64,000 nt of DNA, from NCBI RefSeq assembly GCF_030867145.1, contig NC_134429.1, positions 20,569,115 through 20,633,114 of the forward strand, given 5' to 3'. The stretch's first letter is position 1. Every line of letters begins with the position of its first letter. Origin of the DNA: Opisthocomus hoazin. Taxonomy: Eukaryota > Chordata > Aves > Opisthocomiformes > Opisthocomidae. Shown piece after piece: positions 12,233-26,300 of this stretch. The notes beneath the pieces are model-generated. The model was not told the origin of the DNA and ran no database searches. It saw only the letters and a list, made by a program, of their open reading frames with translations. The position numbers and the translations under genes are program-made.

Positions 12233-15200
12233 GAGTCTAGTATGAAAAACTGGTTAGATTTGCGTTTTTAGGTATTGTGCTCCTCTCGTCAGGTGCTCTG
12301 CGAAATAGCCCAGTCACTCTGTGATCCACCATCATCTTCGGAGCGCGAACTGAACGGCAGCTTGGCTGCTGGCTTTTCAAAAGCCAAAAAAGCTGGTTTG
12401 ACCCCCAGTTTTTTGGTGAGAGCCTGGTAGCTGCTGCTGCGGGCGGCAGGGCTGGCCCCCCGTTAGCCGCGTCGGTGTCTGGCGATGCACAGCAGCGTGT
12501 TGGAGCAGTGCTGGGGCCGGGCTGTGGGATTGCTCCCAAGACCTCTGCCACCGAGTGCTGCTTGGTTCTGTCTTTTCACACAGTAAAAGAAGTTGCCCAC
12601 TGGCATTAATTCCTATCCGAACTTAATCAGAATTTCTCATCCTACTGGAGCGTAAAACAAGGAGTAATTAGTTTTAATGTATCTGCAGCCTCTTCAACAA
12701 AAAAGAACGATCGCACACCCTTGGCTCTCCTTGGTGTGACTTCGCCTCACTGAGGTTCTTGAAGTTAAAAAAAAAAAAAAACACAAAAAGAAATGTGCTT
12801 TGTATGAAAAAGATGTCCCTTTCTGGTTTCCTCCTACCACTCTGGCCCCGGGAGAAAGTGGTTTTTGTGCTGGACTGCAGACAGGTGAATAGCAGAGATG
12901 ATTAAACACAGCCTGAGAGACATGCTGCATCCGGGCAATAGGGCAGGAATCACATTTTTGACCAGAAAAAGGTCTTATTCTTCCCCCACATAGAACAGCT
13001 AACTGGCGAAACGGGACAACCGGAGCTGAGCGACGCCAAGGCAGCAGACTTTTCAGACAGGTTGGCTCAAAAAAGTCAGAATGTTTTAGGAAGAGGCCAG
13101 AAAAAAATTTATTTTGTTCTATCAAAAGGCGGCTTGATTACTGTCTTCATCAGTCTTTTTTATGTTTTTAAAGTAAAACAAGGCACTTTTTTATGCTTGG
13201 TGACCTGAATGTTGGGCGCATGTGTTCCAGCACCCGAGTGAAGAGACAACAAAGCTGGCTGAGCGTCACGGTAGGAGTTGGCCAGCCGTGCCAGCGCTAG
13301 CACATGGCTCTTACCGAAGAGCTGAGGCATCCAGGGAAGTTCATCCTTGTGCCAGCTTTCGTTGGCCATGTCCACAGAAATGTTAAGCACTATTTTTATG
13401 TTGCATTTGCTTGATTTTGTTTCTTTTCCCCTGTTGGTTCCATTCCAGGACTGCTGAGTGTATGAGGATGCAAGTAAAGTGGCATTCTCTGTTGCCTGAA
13501 TTTTGCCAGTTGGAAAGCTTTAGGAGTTAATATTTACATGAAATGATCTAAAATTCATCTAGCCTGATGCATGTTTGTTTAACATATATAGGTGATGGCT
13601 GTATTTATTTTTTTAAACCATTTGCACGTTAATGTACTTCAGTGATGCATGCAGTTTTAACAAAACCTGTCTTTCTCCAAGCCCTTGTTACAGTTGTTAA
13701 GGATTTTTGTATTAGTTCTGTAATTACCCCTTTTAAAAAAATGTATAGACATTTCTTACTTCAGAGCAAAAAAACACATTTTAACACAGAAATCCTTTAG
13801 AGTGAAGAGAAAATGCAAACTTTTTGCTGGATTTCGGACATTGTAATGGGTTTCGGAATAAAATATGTTTCAGATGCTCCTGAAAGTCTTAGGAAATTAA
13901 ATTCCATAGACCAGTTCTTCAGCCTGTAGAAACCACTGCCGCATCGTCGGTTCGTACCACGTGCGCAGCGCAGAGCCCTTCCCGCATGCGTCCCCCGAGG
14001 GACCCAGCTCGCTGCATTCCTGGAGAGCTCTGCAGCTCCGACCTGGAGCTCCCGCTGCGAGGGAGGCTGCTGGGCTGCAGCATCTGCTGAGAAGAGCAGT
14101 ACTGCATGAAATAACGTTCTAATCAGAATTCCCTCCTCACTTAAACTCTCTTTAGACAGACAGTTAATTTATCTCTGTTTAACTGCTGAATCAATCCATC
14201 CATCAAAGCTGCAAAAGCTAATTAGCCGGAGTCAAAGCGGCAGCAGCTGTGAGACACAGTGGGGTGTGTAATACCTTATAAACTTGCGGCGGGGGATGCA
14301 AGGTACGTTCCCCTGCACATGCCTCAAAGCTGCCCATGAGGCCCCAGCACCCGATCCCCGCTGCATTCGCAGGCGCTGGCTCTGGTGGGAAAGCCAGCTC
14401 GGGGACCTTCCCTGGTAGAGCTCAGCTTGCCTGGTTCTCCACCCAGCAAAGAGCTGCCAGCGAGCGCGGGCATTCTGCTGAGCCCAGGGGGAATCCACGC
14501 GGGTCCCCAGCCCCCCGCCAGCAGACAGACAGCGCGTTGGGCAGAGGCCAAGGTGGATGGAAGCTTTTGTTGAAGGAAAAGTAGCTTGCGGGCTTGGAGA
14601 CTGAGCCCAAAATGTTGTGGGCAGTCCCTACGGTGTTGCCTCTCACCTGGCCTGGGTGCCAGCCGGGCGGTGTGCTCGGAAGGAAGCGTATCGGAGTGCT
14701 GCGCTGTCTGACGCACGGTCCCTTTCCTGGGGCTGGGGCTTCGTTGGTGCAAAGCCCTGATGTCTGCCCTTGGTGCTGTGGGGAATTTCCACAGAGCTGG
14801 TGTTGCTGTAACCCGTTTTTAGCTGACTGTAGAGGTGTGTGACTACAAAAACCCGTCCACTGAGGGCAGAGGCACAGGGCTGAATAATACCATGGGAAGA
14901 ACAGTCTGTTCATGAGACAGAATTGTTTCCCTCGAGAGTTTCACAGTATGGTTTATATGCAAGCTTTCTTTTTTATTGCCCAACAGTGGACAGCAAGGCA
15001 AAAACGTGGGGATAGCTGACTCAGCAGAAACTGTCTGAAGTGCAACAATTCGGACAGCTTTGTAGTGGTGATCTGCGTGGAATGAGCAAGGCACTTCTGT
15101 GGGTGGAGAAAAGCACATGACAGCAAACCCCAGAAAATCTGTATCTGTCTTCTCCTGGTGCCAGGATGGGCCAGATATGTAAACTTTTTTCCTGACAAAA

Positions 15201-18200
15201 CTCAGAAAATAATGTGTTAGCAGTATCTCAGGCATTGGAAATACATGCAAAAAGCTGGGCAGTTCTTAAGAAACGTGAACCTTGCTTTCATGTAATCCAT
15301 CTATAATCATCACCCTCTCAAATGTTATTTCTTAGTAGAATATCTTGTAAATCTTTCTCACTCCTATAGTCTTTTTCTATCCCTGGTCAATTAAACAGAG
15401 TAAATACTGCTTATTAATCTCCACTCTCATGTCATATGCAATATGGTTCATTTGATATCAAGTCACCTCTTCTGAGTATTATCACATACCCACATCAGCC
15501 TTCAAGCTGTCTGCAATAAATCTCCACTTCGTCAAGCACAGGGCGCCCTGGAGAAGTCCCACCACCTACTGTGGTCATCAGCCCGAGGTCTCGAGCTACC
15601 CAATGCAATGCCCAAGCAAAGGTGAACGCGGTCCTTGTCTGCTGTAAGACTTTGAGGCTTCTGTGTTGCCAAACCTCAAACAATTCTTTCCATCCTGTGG
15701 AGGTAGCATGGGTCACTGTTCTTGTGCGTTGTTCTCCACGCAGTCGTTATCATCATTAAATTTGGTGTCCCTTAAATCCTGATAAATTGCTTGATGCGCC
15801 GTTTGTCATGCTCGAAGGCAGCATGCAGCCTGTGTTTTCTTAACACATGTTCCACGTTAGTTGTTTTCATTGACTATGAATCCATAAAAATACATGTGGA
15901 ACAGAGGGTGCACAGTACAGTCATGTCTGCCCGACTCCTTCCCATTCTAATTGGGCAGCAAAGCTGTTTAATAGAGTCTGTGGAGTCTGTTTAACTGCAT
16001 TCTGCCAGAACAATGCTCTATTCATGTTCTCAACAGAACACTAGTGATTGGACTAATATCTTTAAACTAGAAAACAAGTCTTAATTGGAACAGATGCTGC
16101 AAATACCGATGCAAATGGCCAGCTCGTGTGATCAAAACCAGGTACAGTCCATTGATTTGTTTTTAATAGCAGCTTTCATTTTTTATTAGTGTACACAAAA
16201 CTCACTAACACTATACAAAAAGTCAGTAACAATATTCTGAAAAATCATCTTGTTTAAAGCAGACTCCGCCGTGCATTGTTTCTGGCAAGGTGCTGTTAAA
16301 GAGTTTCCGTCCTGTTTTGGCAGATCATGTTACTGAAACACTCTTCTCTACTTTCCTCTCTTCTAGGATTTGAATAATCCCAGTGATTTTTGTAAAAAGC
16401 CGTGGCTGTTACTTTTAATAATCTGTTTAGATATTCACTTACATTGCAAACAGGCATTCACGTTAGATTAGGCTAAATAAATCCACAATCCTGGGAAGTA
16501 TGCATGTGTTCGGTGGTGAGCTGCTTGCTTTTGGTACGAGCTTCAGCAGGACACGGCACGCGTTCCCAGTGCCCGAACTTTCTGTCGTGGCACTGTTTGG
16601 CCTGGGGAAGCTCTGAAATGTTGAGAATACAACGATTTTTATGCCAAGATAAAAATGTTCTGTGGTTTTCTAGAAAGAAATGGCTTTGTCTAGGATGTGT
16701 GAGCTATTTGAGAGTAGCAAGAACATCAAAAGCTACTCAGAGCAGAGAGAAATTTGTTATGGTACACCTGGCACTTAGGAGTAGTTTTTTGGTCTGTTTG
16801 CGTATGCACACACTTTCAGTTGCCTCAGTAGCTGCTGATTAGAATTGGAATATTTTATACGTATGTATGCTTATACACATGTGTTTGAAACTGGGTGCAA
16901 GGGTAAGAGGCTGTTTCAGTCAAAAAGTAAAGAGAAGTTTCAAGCCAGAAAAGAACAGAAGATGGCTCTGGTCTCTAATTTGAAACCTGTATTTTTGTAT
17001 TGGTTTTTATTTTGAGAACTGTGTATTGTTCAGCTTTGCAAGCGAACACATCACAGAGGCTGCTTAGCCACAGGTGCCTGCTCTCTGATGCCTCAGTGAG
17101 GTGCAGCCGTGGCTGCGGGTGTGACACGGGGAGAAGGAGCCTGGAAAGGAGACCTGTGACACCAGGAGACACCCATGGCTGCAGCTCATTGGGAACACAG
17201 CTAGCAAAGCAGGTGGGGTGATTAAAGCCCTCCAGATAAGCCCTACAGAGGATGGTATGTCTCTCCCCTCTTCCTCGCAGCCAGCGTCCCCGGGGTGCGG
17301 GCACGTCCTCCGGCACAGACGCGCTCCCGTGTGCGTGGCACGCGGCGCGGGCAGCCGGCTGGTGGCACGCAGCAAGCAGACCGTGGCAATGCTGCGTGGG
17401 GAGCGGTGCTGCTCGGCCGCAGCGCTGGGGCTGCAGGCCCTGGACGGAGGGCTGCGCTCGCCGACCTGCGAGGAGCTGCTCCGCTCACCTGCCGTGACGC
17501 TGCCAGCCATGTGCCACCTGTCACGAGCCCCGGCCGCCGATGTGACAAGCGGAGGAAAACCCACCCGTTCAGGTTGGTTTGAGGTCTCCGGAACAGAACA
17601 AACCTGCAGCCTCGCTCAGCCATTGCTGAGCTTCCAGCAAAGCCATCTGAGCACTCAGCCTCAGCAGGGACAGAGCTGAGGGGTGTTTTGTCCCGCCAGG
17701 TATGTTGAAAAGACGTGACATTTGAGGAGGGCTGGGGATTGACTCGATGAAAAAAAGGCTTTGCTCGCTACCTACCGCAGCACGGACGGGTCGGAAGCAG
17801 GGCTGGAGAGACGAGAGGTCGGTGGGGTTCAGGAAGGGCGTCCCAAAAGGGACCTGCATTGAATTTGGTCTCCTTAGGGAAGGGAGTGCCTGTCAGTCAT
17901 CCCCAGCTTTGCAGAGCAATGCAAGGTACCGTGCCTGGCCAGGCGAGCGTGCCAGGACTCCGAGCCCCGCAGAGGCACTGCAATGGAAGCAGCCATCGCT
18001 GCGGCTGGGTGTTCCCTCCCTCCCTGCCTGCTTAAACCAGGGGGTTTGATCCCCCAAAGGTGGGGACGGCACAGTTTGTGTCAGCTATTGCTAATGGGCA
18101 GAGGAATGTAGGCTTCATAGGGGGGCTTTCCTCGTATTATCTTTTAACGTTTACCCAAAGAAAATTCAGTTTCATGGCTCGATACATTAAAAAAGAATCT

Positions 18201-20141
18201 TCTCTAAAAGGACTGGTACAAAACCATTAATTGCAGCAAATAATCAAGGGGCAGTGGGTAGATGTTTGAAAGTCGCTCTCTTTCTTGGTACGCTTCTTTT
18301 GGATTAAAAGCAGCTCAGTACAAAAGCAGTGAATTTCTCCTTTTATTCTGAAGAACATGTGAAAAACTATAGGCTTGTAGCCAAAGAACTGGCTTGGCTT
18401 TAGGCAATCAGTTTAGATAAATAAATGTATGTGTATATGAATTGATTAAGCCTACATAAAATTATTCAGAGGCTCTGAAATAAATGACGCTTTGATTAGA
18501 TTTTTATTTAATGCTAATATTGTTCTAGGTGTGCGTAGAAAAGATTGCAGGTTCGATACGAATACGAATCTGATTATAAGCAGCTTGGTGGTGGTTGAGC
18601 TGTCACTACCTTGGCTTCCCATTTGGTGATTTTTATGCTGAAAAATCCTGCAGATAACTGTGTTCTGCCACATTCATGGGTGCTTCATCCCATGGCCAGC
18701 AACAGGAGTTTCCCCCCACTCCCTCCTGAAGACGTGCTGCTCTTGCAGAAGAGCCCAGCTCTCCCAGGACAGGCTTCCGTCTCCTCCTCCCTGTGCCGCT
18801 CGGGGCCTGGTAATCGGCTGTGCTCAGCAGGCTGTGACTCGTGCTGGAGGTAATGAGCGGTGGTCTTTTGCTTTAACAGATAATATTTAATGTTTGGATG
18901 CCCATGCATTTGATCGATGTGGAATTTGGCAGAGATTGCCCCCAGAAGGTTGTGCACACTTTTTCCTTGGTCAAGCTGTAGGCAACTTCGCTTTGAAATT
19001 TCAAGCAGAGATTTCGTCTGTGGGGCAAGCCTGGCAGCTGTGGTGGTGTTCAGGCTTTGATACCAATGCGCACATTTTCTGTGAGGTAGACACACGGTCT
19101 TGCGTCACCCCTGGGTTTTCAGCTGGGCTGATGTTGATGCAGGAGGAAGATTGCGAGATACAGCCCACGGCAGGGAAAGCAAAGCTCCGCAGGAAGGCGT
19201 TTCAACACTTTTGTTGGTGTCCATAGCAGGTGACAGCCTGGGATAGCGAGGGCACGTCCGCTGGCTCCACACCACCTCCCGGGAAGCTCTGCCGGCAGAG
19301 CGGGCACTCGGCAGGGCACCGAGCAGCCCGCGGCTCCTGCACACACACCCGAGCCTGGCCGAACCTCGACTCCCGCTGGTTTTTTCCTGCTCCAATTCCG
19401 ACCTAGCAAATTCAGAAGGGCTTCTGCAGAAGGAGACTTCAGAAGGATTTTCACCAGAGCCAAGCTGGGAACAAGTCTGATGCTAACTTGGAAAACACGG
19501 TCTTTTTTTCTCTGAAACCACTTCCTTCGCTCACTAGGAACTGGAGTGCAACCAGTCAACCACACTCAAGCAATAACCAGTTTGAAGTACAAGTGAAAAT
19601 ATCAGCAATACTGAGGAGTAAGAATACCAGAGCCATGGGAAATGCTAGGAAGGTCGCCAGTGGAAAGTAGAGTCCCTCCTGTAGGGAGCGTGATCTAGCT
19701 GTTGAATTGCCGAATTAATGAAATCTTACCAACGAGGTTCATTTCACCGGGTGCTGAAAGGAGCCCAGATTTCTTGCGTTGTCTTAGTGGTTGCGCTCTG
19801 ATCCCAGATGGGCGGATAATGATGTTATAAATGATTTACTGCCGTACAGTATATGTTATGGGAGGTTTATAGAGATCAAATCGCACAGTGAGCTGGAAAA
19901 TCCTCTCTATTGTTGAGGCTGTTCCTGGCTGCTGTTGGCAGTACTACATTAATGGCATGTGAGGGAGTTTGCCTTATTCAAACGATAGTGTAGCCATTAT
20001 AATTTAATTACTCCCATCACTAGGCCAGTTTTGTTAGAGAGAAAAAAACACCCACAAATGAAAAAAAACCCCAAGATTTTCCTTTCTATAAGAAGTCTTA
20101 TTTGCAACACTGTATTTTACTGATGGTGTAACAGCAGATTT
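12233..20141. other. Intergenic stretch, no gene recognised
   Basis: No convincing exon was seen. A CpG-rich patch at about 17,270-17,560 produces overlapping arginine- and alanine-rich open frames on both strands, which is a composition effect. An A run lies at 12,767-12,781. AT-rich segments near 13,560-13,640 and 18,410-18,510 have no identifiable function. Confidence 0.6.
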
Positions 20142-20399
20142 TTACTTTCCACTCCTAATATCCTGGCCCAGGTTTCCTCCCCAGTTGTCTTTATTCCTGA
20201 AATTAAGTGCCTTCCTGACAAGGATTTCCTGGGCCAGATTTATTATCCTCCTATCTGCAGCCTTGGGATGAAGAGTAACATCTATTCCTTGGGAAGGACA
20301 ATCTCCGGACTGGGAAGAGAAGACTCCTGTGAATTTTAAGTATTGCAGATACAGGACAGCAAACAGCAAGCACACAGCAAGCACAACAAGCAGGAGCAA
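20142..20399 (-). other. Open frame with a hydrophobic segment, possible exon remnant
   Basis: The minus strand has an 86-codon open frame. It begins with a strongly hydrophobic stretch (LLLLVVLAVCLLFAVLYLQY), followed by a polar region containing HPKAADRRIINLAQEIL and RNKDNWGG. This resembles the start of a type II membrane protein: a short anchor and then a lumenal stem. There is no ATG in this frame; the first codon is TTG. A good ATG (CCATGG context, MATAQETL) lies just upstream in a neighbouring frame, so a true gene would need a frameshift or a splice. I do not recognise a family. It may simply be chance. Confidence 0.2.
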
Positions 20400-23300
20400 A
20401 GTGTCTCCTGAGCTGTGGCCATGGAAGCGGCAACGTGCAGATCATCTCCGCTGCAGGGCTGGGACCCGGCGGTGCAGCTTGTGATGATGGCCCCGCAGAT
20501 AGTAGCACACTTTCCCTTTGATGTATTTAAAGACTCCTTTCATTTGTTTGTTTTTGCTGCCAAATTGCTTCACTTAGTCCCTTGTGCAAGCCAGATACCG
20601 CAGGATATTATTCCATTCAGCAAACAAGGAAGCGGAACGTGACACCTGAGTGACAGTGAATGAAGTGATCGCCAGTCGCAAGGGGCCAGGTTACTCCTGC
20701 GCTGGACTTTACTCGGGGGCACATCCTGCACCCAGCCCTGCGGGGAGCGAGCCAGGCTGCCGCTGGCTGCCCTCCTCTGCAGGGACCTTGTGCTTCCTGC
20801 AGACACTTGGTACTTCACCTGCCGTGGATGACAGCGGATTCCTCTCCACGAAATACTTCAGAGAAATCTGGTGTTTTCAGGTATCTTAGTGTAGTCTGGA
20901 ACTGAACAGGCAGAGAGTTCTGCTCTGTTCCCAGCTGGATGTGGCCTGTCTGTTCGTATTCACCGCTGCGCACAGCATTTTATTGAGGTGTGCGATCTGC
21001 TAGCGTGACGGGGACACCAGTGACTTGTGCGGAAAATTTTTGTCCGTGAAGTATTTCTATTATTCATTGCTTCCCACTATAATTAAGCAGCTGCCATTCC
21101 TCTCGGAAGAGGACTGAGAGGAGGAGGTAACTGTTTGGAAAGCGTTTTGAGGATCTTGGTAGTAACGTGCAGTGTAAGGTCAAAGTTATCATGATTGCTT
21201 TCTGCTGCTGCTGTTGTCATTTCACCACCAATATTTCTTTTTCAATAATAATACCGCCAAAATAACTTCTGGTGCACGTGGTTCCAAAACGAGGCCGTCT
21301 CTAACCAAAAAAACCCCACAAATGTTGTTGGCATTCTTGATTTTAACGTCAGCGTGGACCCGTCATGCCCAATACCCAAGAGAAGCATCCTTCACCTTCC
21401 CGGGAGGGCTTTATACCGCGGGAGGAGCGGGACCCTTCGGGGTGCCCCGCACAGGCCCCTGGCGCGCGGGGCTGCGTTTCCAGCGCTCGGCTGGGAGCCG
21501 TTCCCCCGCGCCGTGCGGGGAGCACGCACCGTGCGGGGAGCTGCGTGCTGAGCCCTGCCGGGCGGGTGCGCTGGCCGGGGGTGTGCTGCCGGCTGTAATC
21601 ACCGCTCTGCGCCGCTGTGCAGCATGAGGCTCTGATTTGCTTTGTTTATTTAATCTCTCGTCACCCTGTAGGCATTTATTTCTTGCCCCAGAGTCACGAT
21701 TGCTGCTTTAATTATTAGCATTTCCTTTGCCAGCGGTTCCATAGCTTTCGTTCCCTGAGTCAGCAGGGCCTGCTGCAATTGAAAGCCTTGAGTGCTTTAC
21801 CCCACCGAGACACCACTGCAGCTCGAGGAGCCATTTGCGATGGCAAACCCATTTTTAAGCTCCCAAACCTGAACAGCCTCACTTCAGTAAGTGCTGCTGC
21901 CGGGAGTCTTTGCAAATAACGACTTTTTATGTCAAAGACCTGGATAATTTGATAGGACAAAGAGGACTAGTTCAAGGTCTGAAGTTTGAAATACCTCAAA
22001 ATTATTATAATTGGACGTGTTGCAGGAGGGGGGGGACCTCCACATTTTAAACACCTCTTTAAAAATCAGATTCATCAGTCAGATTCTGGGGACTAAGAAA
22101 GAAAATCCCATGTTTATTTAGGACCTGCGCAAGAGAAATGGCGAGTGGGTTCTCTCCATTGGTTCTGCAAACACCAGCCTGGGTTTGGAAGTCCTTGCTC
22201 GGTGTGTACTGGGACACAGCCCTGAGCTGCCTCTGGCTGGCTCAGCAGCTGGCAGATGAAGTCTGATCCCAGAGCAAAGAGCAGCTTTTTGTGAGGGTAT
22301 AACTCCAACGGTAGTCTCCCCGCGGAGGGAACATGGCCACAGTTGCATGCAGCAGTTGCTCGGCACTTTCTCTTTAAATGGCTCGTGAGATTTTAGTTTT
22401 GGAATTAAACTTCTTTCTCATTATGTCCCAGTCTTTAGACTTCTGGGCTGATTTCTGCAATCACTGTTCTGGCCTTAATCGCCTTTGTTTGGTAGGACAA
22501 GAATTTTAGTTGCTACCTAAACATCCCAAGACGCTGGAGGAAAACAGATCTGAACAGATACATTAAACAGGAGAGTTTGAAAATATACAAGTGAAAACCT
22601 TCCACGTCTATCCAGAGGCAAATCTAATAAGCCTGTACTTTCTATTAAAGGAAGTTTTGAGTGGATCTCAGAACACTTCTGATCACAAAGTGATGAATTT
22701 TACCTAACGGAGTTTCCAGTTGCTCATGATTTTTCAGTCAGGTGGATCTATTTCGAAGCTCATCCATCTGCATTAGGTGCTTTTCCAGTTTCCATAGTAA
22801 CTAGGCAATTCGTCATCTTTAACATAGCTAGCCTTACAGTATCTTACAGGGAGAAATACTATGTCCATTTTCTAAATGTGCAGCCAGAGGGGTATGGGGA
22901 GCAAAGTGCTTTGCCCAGGGTTACGGAGTTCGCCTGCAGCTGAATAGGGTAAGAACATTGCTTCCCCGAGCTCCGGGAGAACGCCTGCCCTGCCAGGCTG
23001 TCCTTTCCCAGGGAGGTACGCGCTGTATCAGATCAGCACCCGCTGAAGGCTGTTTCCCAAGTGTTCTTTTTCTCAGACTCGAAAAAGAGACTTTCAGAAA
23101 TTAAGAGGCTGGAGTTTGAGTGGTACAGAGCAGAGTGAGTAATGAAACAAGAAATCAAAACTTGCAAGTAATGTATTCCGCAGAAATGCCAGCCGCATTC
23201 TTTGGATAAATAACTGGCAATGAATAATTCAACCAGCATCATCACTACGGGGCATAGGAACAGGGCTGGTTTTGAATCGTTTGGCCTTTTTCTTCATGAA

Positions 23301-26300
23301 GAGTTCAACCCAGATTCCGCCCCTGATGCGTTCCAGCTCTGGATCTGGGTTTTGCCTGTGGCTTGGCCAGAGATGGCCTAGGGTCAGATGTGGGCCTGGG
23401 CTGAGCGCCCGCGCTTCTCATTGAAATCTAAAGAAACTCCAGGAATTTTGTATCTCATAGGGTACAATTCAAAGCCACCCTTCAAAAAAATGCATTCGTG
23501 GCCTCAAAGCCTGGTGAAAATAGCAAAAACATCGAAAGCTATTGAGGAATCCTGGATTAACATCGCACACCGAGTAGGGAAAAGGCTGGTGGCCTTTGGA
23601 ACAACTTCTCACATTAATTTTCTTCCAATGCTGACAGCTTTGATTTATTGCTTTAAGACTGGTTAGAAAACACCCAGACGTGAGTGAAGCCAGGAGTTAT
23701 GGAAAGAAAAGTAAAATATGATAAACGTAGTGATGAATAGCACTGGTAGGTAGACAAACACCGCTCTGTACTCTTACTGCAACCAAATCTTGTCTTAGAG
23801 GGAAGATGGGAACAGACGTTTTGCTTGCACTTTCAGTGTCTCTTCTTTTGCTTGTAATATGTTGAATATGCTGCTAGAAATCCTCTGGGGACCGTGGGTT
23901 TATTTTCTGTCAGCTGAATGCCAGCTGCAACACCAGCCAAAGGAGGACTTGGAAAATGAAGGAGAGAAACAGCCTCTGAGAAAGTTCTTTGAATTGTTTT
24001 ATTGTGAGAATCCAGTGTAATAATCCCTTGTCTTTCCTTTTTGCTGACGCTGAACAACACTCCAATGGGTTTTGCATCTACAGTCGACACCAGAATCCTG
24101 ACAGGCAGCTTCTCCACCCACCCACCCATCCCCTCTTCTGCATCGTGTGTGTCTGGTTTTCTTCCGTTTGAGTTGCTGCTACCCAGCTCTAAAATAGGAC
24201 TTTTTTTCCCCAACCTGGGTTCAGGGAGACACGTATTTGTGGTATTTTGCTTTTATAGGTGCTACCTCATCAGCTGCTGGAAATCCATCTCCCGCGGGTC
24301 GGAGCGCCGGAGTGTCCATAGCCGTTGGCAAGCAGGGGAAGCGAGGAACGGCTCTGGGCGTGCGGCACGCTGCTCGAGCGCGTGCAGCTCCGGCAGTGCT
24401 GGCTGGAATCGCGCTCATCAGACCGACGAGAAGAGGAGGTTTGTCGTGGGATTTGCCGCTTTATCATCTGGCAGATAAGGCTTGGTGGTGGGCTTCTGCC
24501 TCAAAGTGGATGTTTGAAGTTGAACTTCTCACTTGAAAGTCTGATTGCCTGCCCGTGCTAGTGGAAAAACAACGCTGCTTGCAAGTGCTTCCTTCTTAGA
24601 AATCTAAACAATGTGTTATTTCCCAACAGAAATTTGGTAAGATCATTTAAAAAGGGTTTTCTTGGTGACCAGAATTGTTTGCTGAGAATCCCTGGCTGCC
24701 CAGTGCTCTCACACCCCTTTTGCTGTATCAAATTCCTGTTTACGAATGAAGAACTGGCCCTGCAAACCAAATCGAAAGAAATAAGTGAGGAACACAGCAT
24801 CGTGGAAGTTGTCTTTAATTCCATCAACGGTTTTAAATATTTAGAAGGCACAATGTAAACACCTTAAGAGCAAGCAGACAGATTGCTCTTGCTGTTCAGA
24901 ATTGTTGGGATTTATAAACAGAGAGGCAGTTCTCAGGGTGTGGAGCCGATGTTTCAGACTTTCCACCAAAGTTATATATGCTCATGTCATTACAGCTCTT
25001 CCTTCAGCCTACATTGTTGGCACGGGCTCCCGAAATGTTTCTCATTAGTAAACTCTTCATAACCTCCAAAACTGCAACAACTGCAGAATAAAATGTACCA
25101 GGATGCCAGCTGGAGCTGGCACTTGGCGCGGGGCTCTCGAGCTGTTTGCTTAGCTGGATTTGAAGGATGTTCCGGACCAGCTAGCAGGACATGTGACTGA
25201 GTTTTGACCTAAACCGCTGGCCCCGCTCCAGTGGTCCTGCACACTTCATGGGAATGCTTTCCACTTGTCGCTTTCATACCTCAGATGCAGCTTTTAACAA
25301 TTTGCTCGTAAACCCAAGCCCGACAGCCATTGGAACACAGTTAGAGGTAATGGTACTTGGCTATATAAAGTAACAACGAGGTTCCAGAACAGCTCAGTAT
25401 GTATTTAACGCTGAATTGACGGTTTTCCAAGGGTAAGAGAGCCCTGCTTTCCCTTTTTTCCATCGTACAGACTCAAAGCTCGCAGCAACTCCCATTTCTT
25501 TGACAAAGGCTGTCCCCTGGGCAGACCCGGAGCCGTGCGGCACGCAGGAGCTGGGAGCCAGCCGACAGCCAGGTCCTTGTACCGTCCACTCGTCCAGAAG
25601 TGGTCGGAGTGGGAAGTGCTCTTTCAGGATTATAAAAAGTGTCGCTTTAACTTTTTTTTTCCCGTGTCAAATGTTAGTGTTTGTGCTGGTCTGATGCTGA
25701 AAGGCGTCCGGCGCAGCCTGGGGTTGTCCATCCGCTGAGATGCAGGGGATGGTGGGTGGGCTTGCTGGCGTTGCGTTCTCGGTGGTGACCGCAGCACAGT
25801 GCTGGAGAGGGGGGCTGGTGGTCGGACAGGAGCTGGGAGACCGAGAGAACCGTGCGGCTGCCGGCTGCTCGTCCCAGGTCTGTGTCCTACGGCTGCCCTT
25901 CTCCCTGTGGCTGCTCCAAGGCAACCCACCGAGACGGGGTCACTGCGGAGAGTTGAGCCCCCAGGTCTCCGTTCTGCCAGGTCCCCAGAAAAGGTTAATG
26001 TGTGGATGAGCGATCAGAGCTCAGTGTGGTGCACTTGTTTTACCTAATTCAGAGCATTCAGACAGTGAAAAATGTGTCTTTTCCTGGGCTTCTCTTCATC
26101 TTCATATAATCAAGACTATTATTTTAAATATACAGATTTTCAACCAAAACTTATATACACATAATTTATATCATTTCCTAGGTATAGATCTTATTTTCTT
26201 TCCTCCAACATGGAAAGTAACGTGTAAACTCTGAGTAGCTCTGAGATGCTGAATTCCAAATCATCTGAATTAAAGTTGAATCCCAGTGGATTCTGCACCT

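Noticed and set aside
17064-17679. Cluster of overlapping 120-166-codon frames on both strands
   Set aside because: Local high G+C suppresses stops. None has a recognisable motif or third-position signature.
18545-18570. GGTTCGATACGAATACG, resembling a tRNA B box
   Set aside because: The B-box consensus is not completed and no cloverleaf or A box lies at the right distance.
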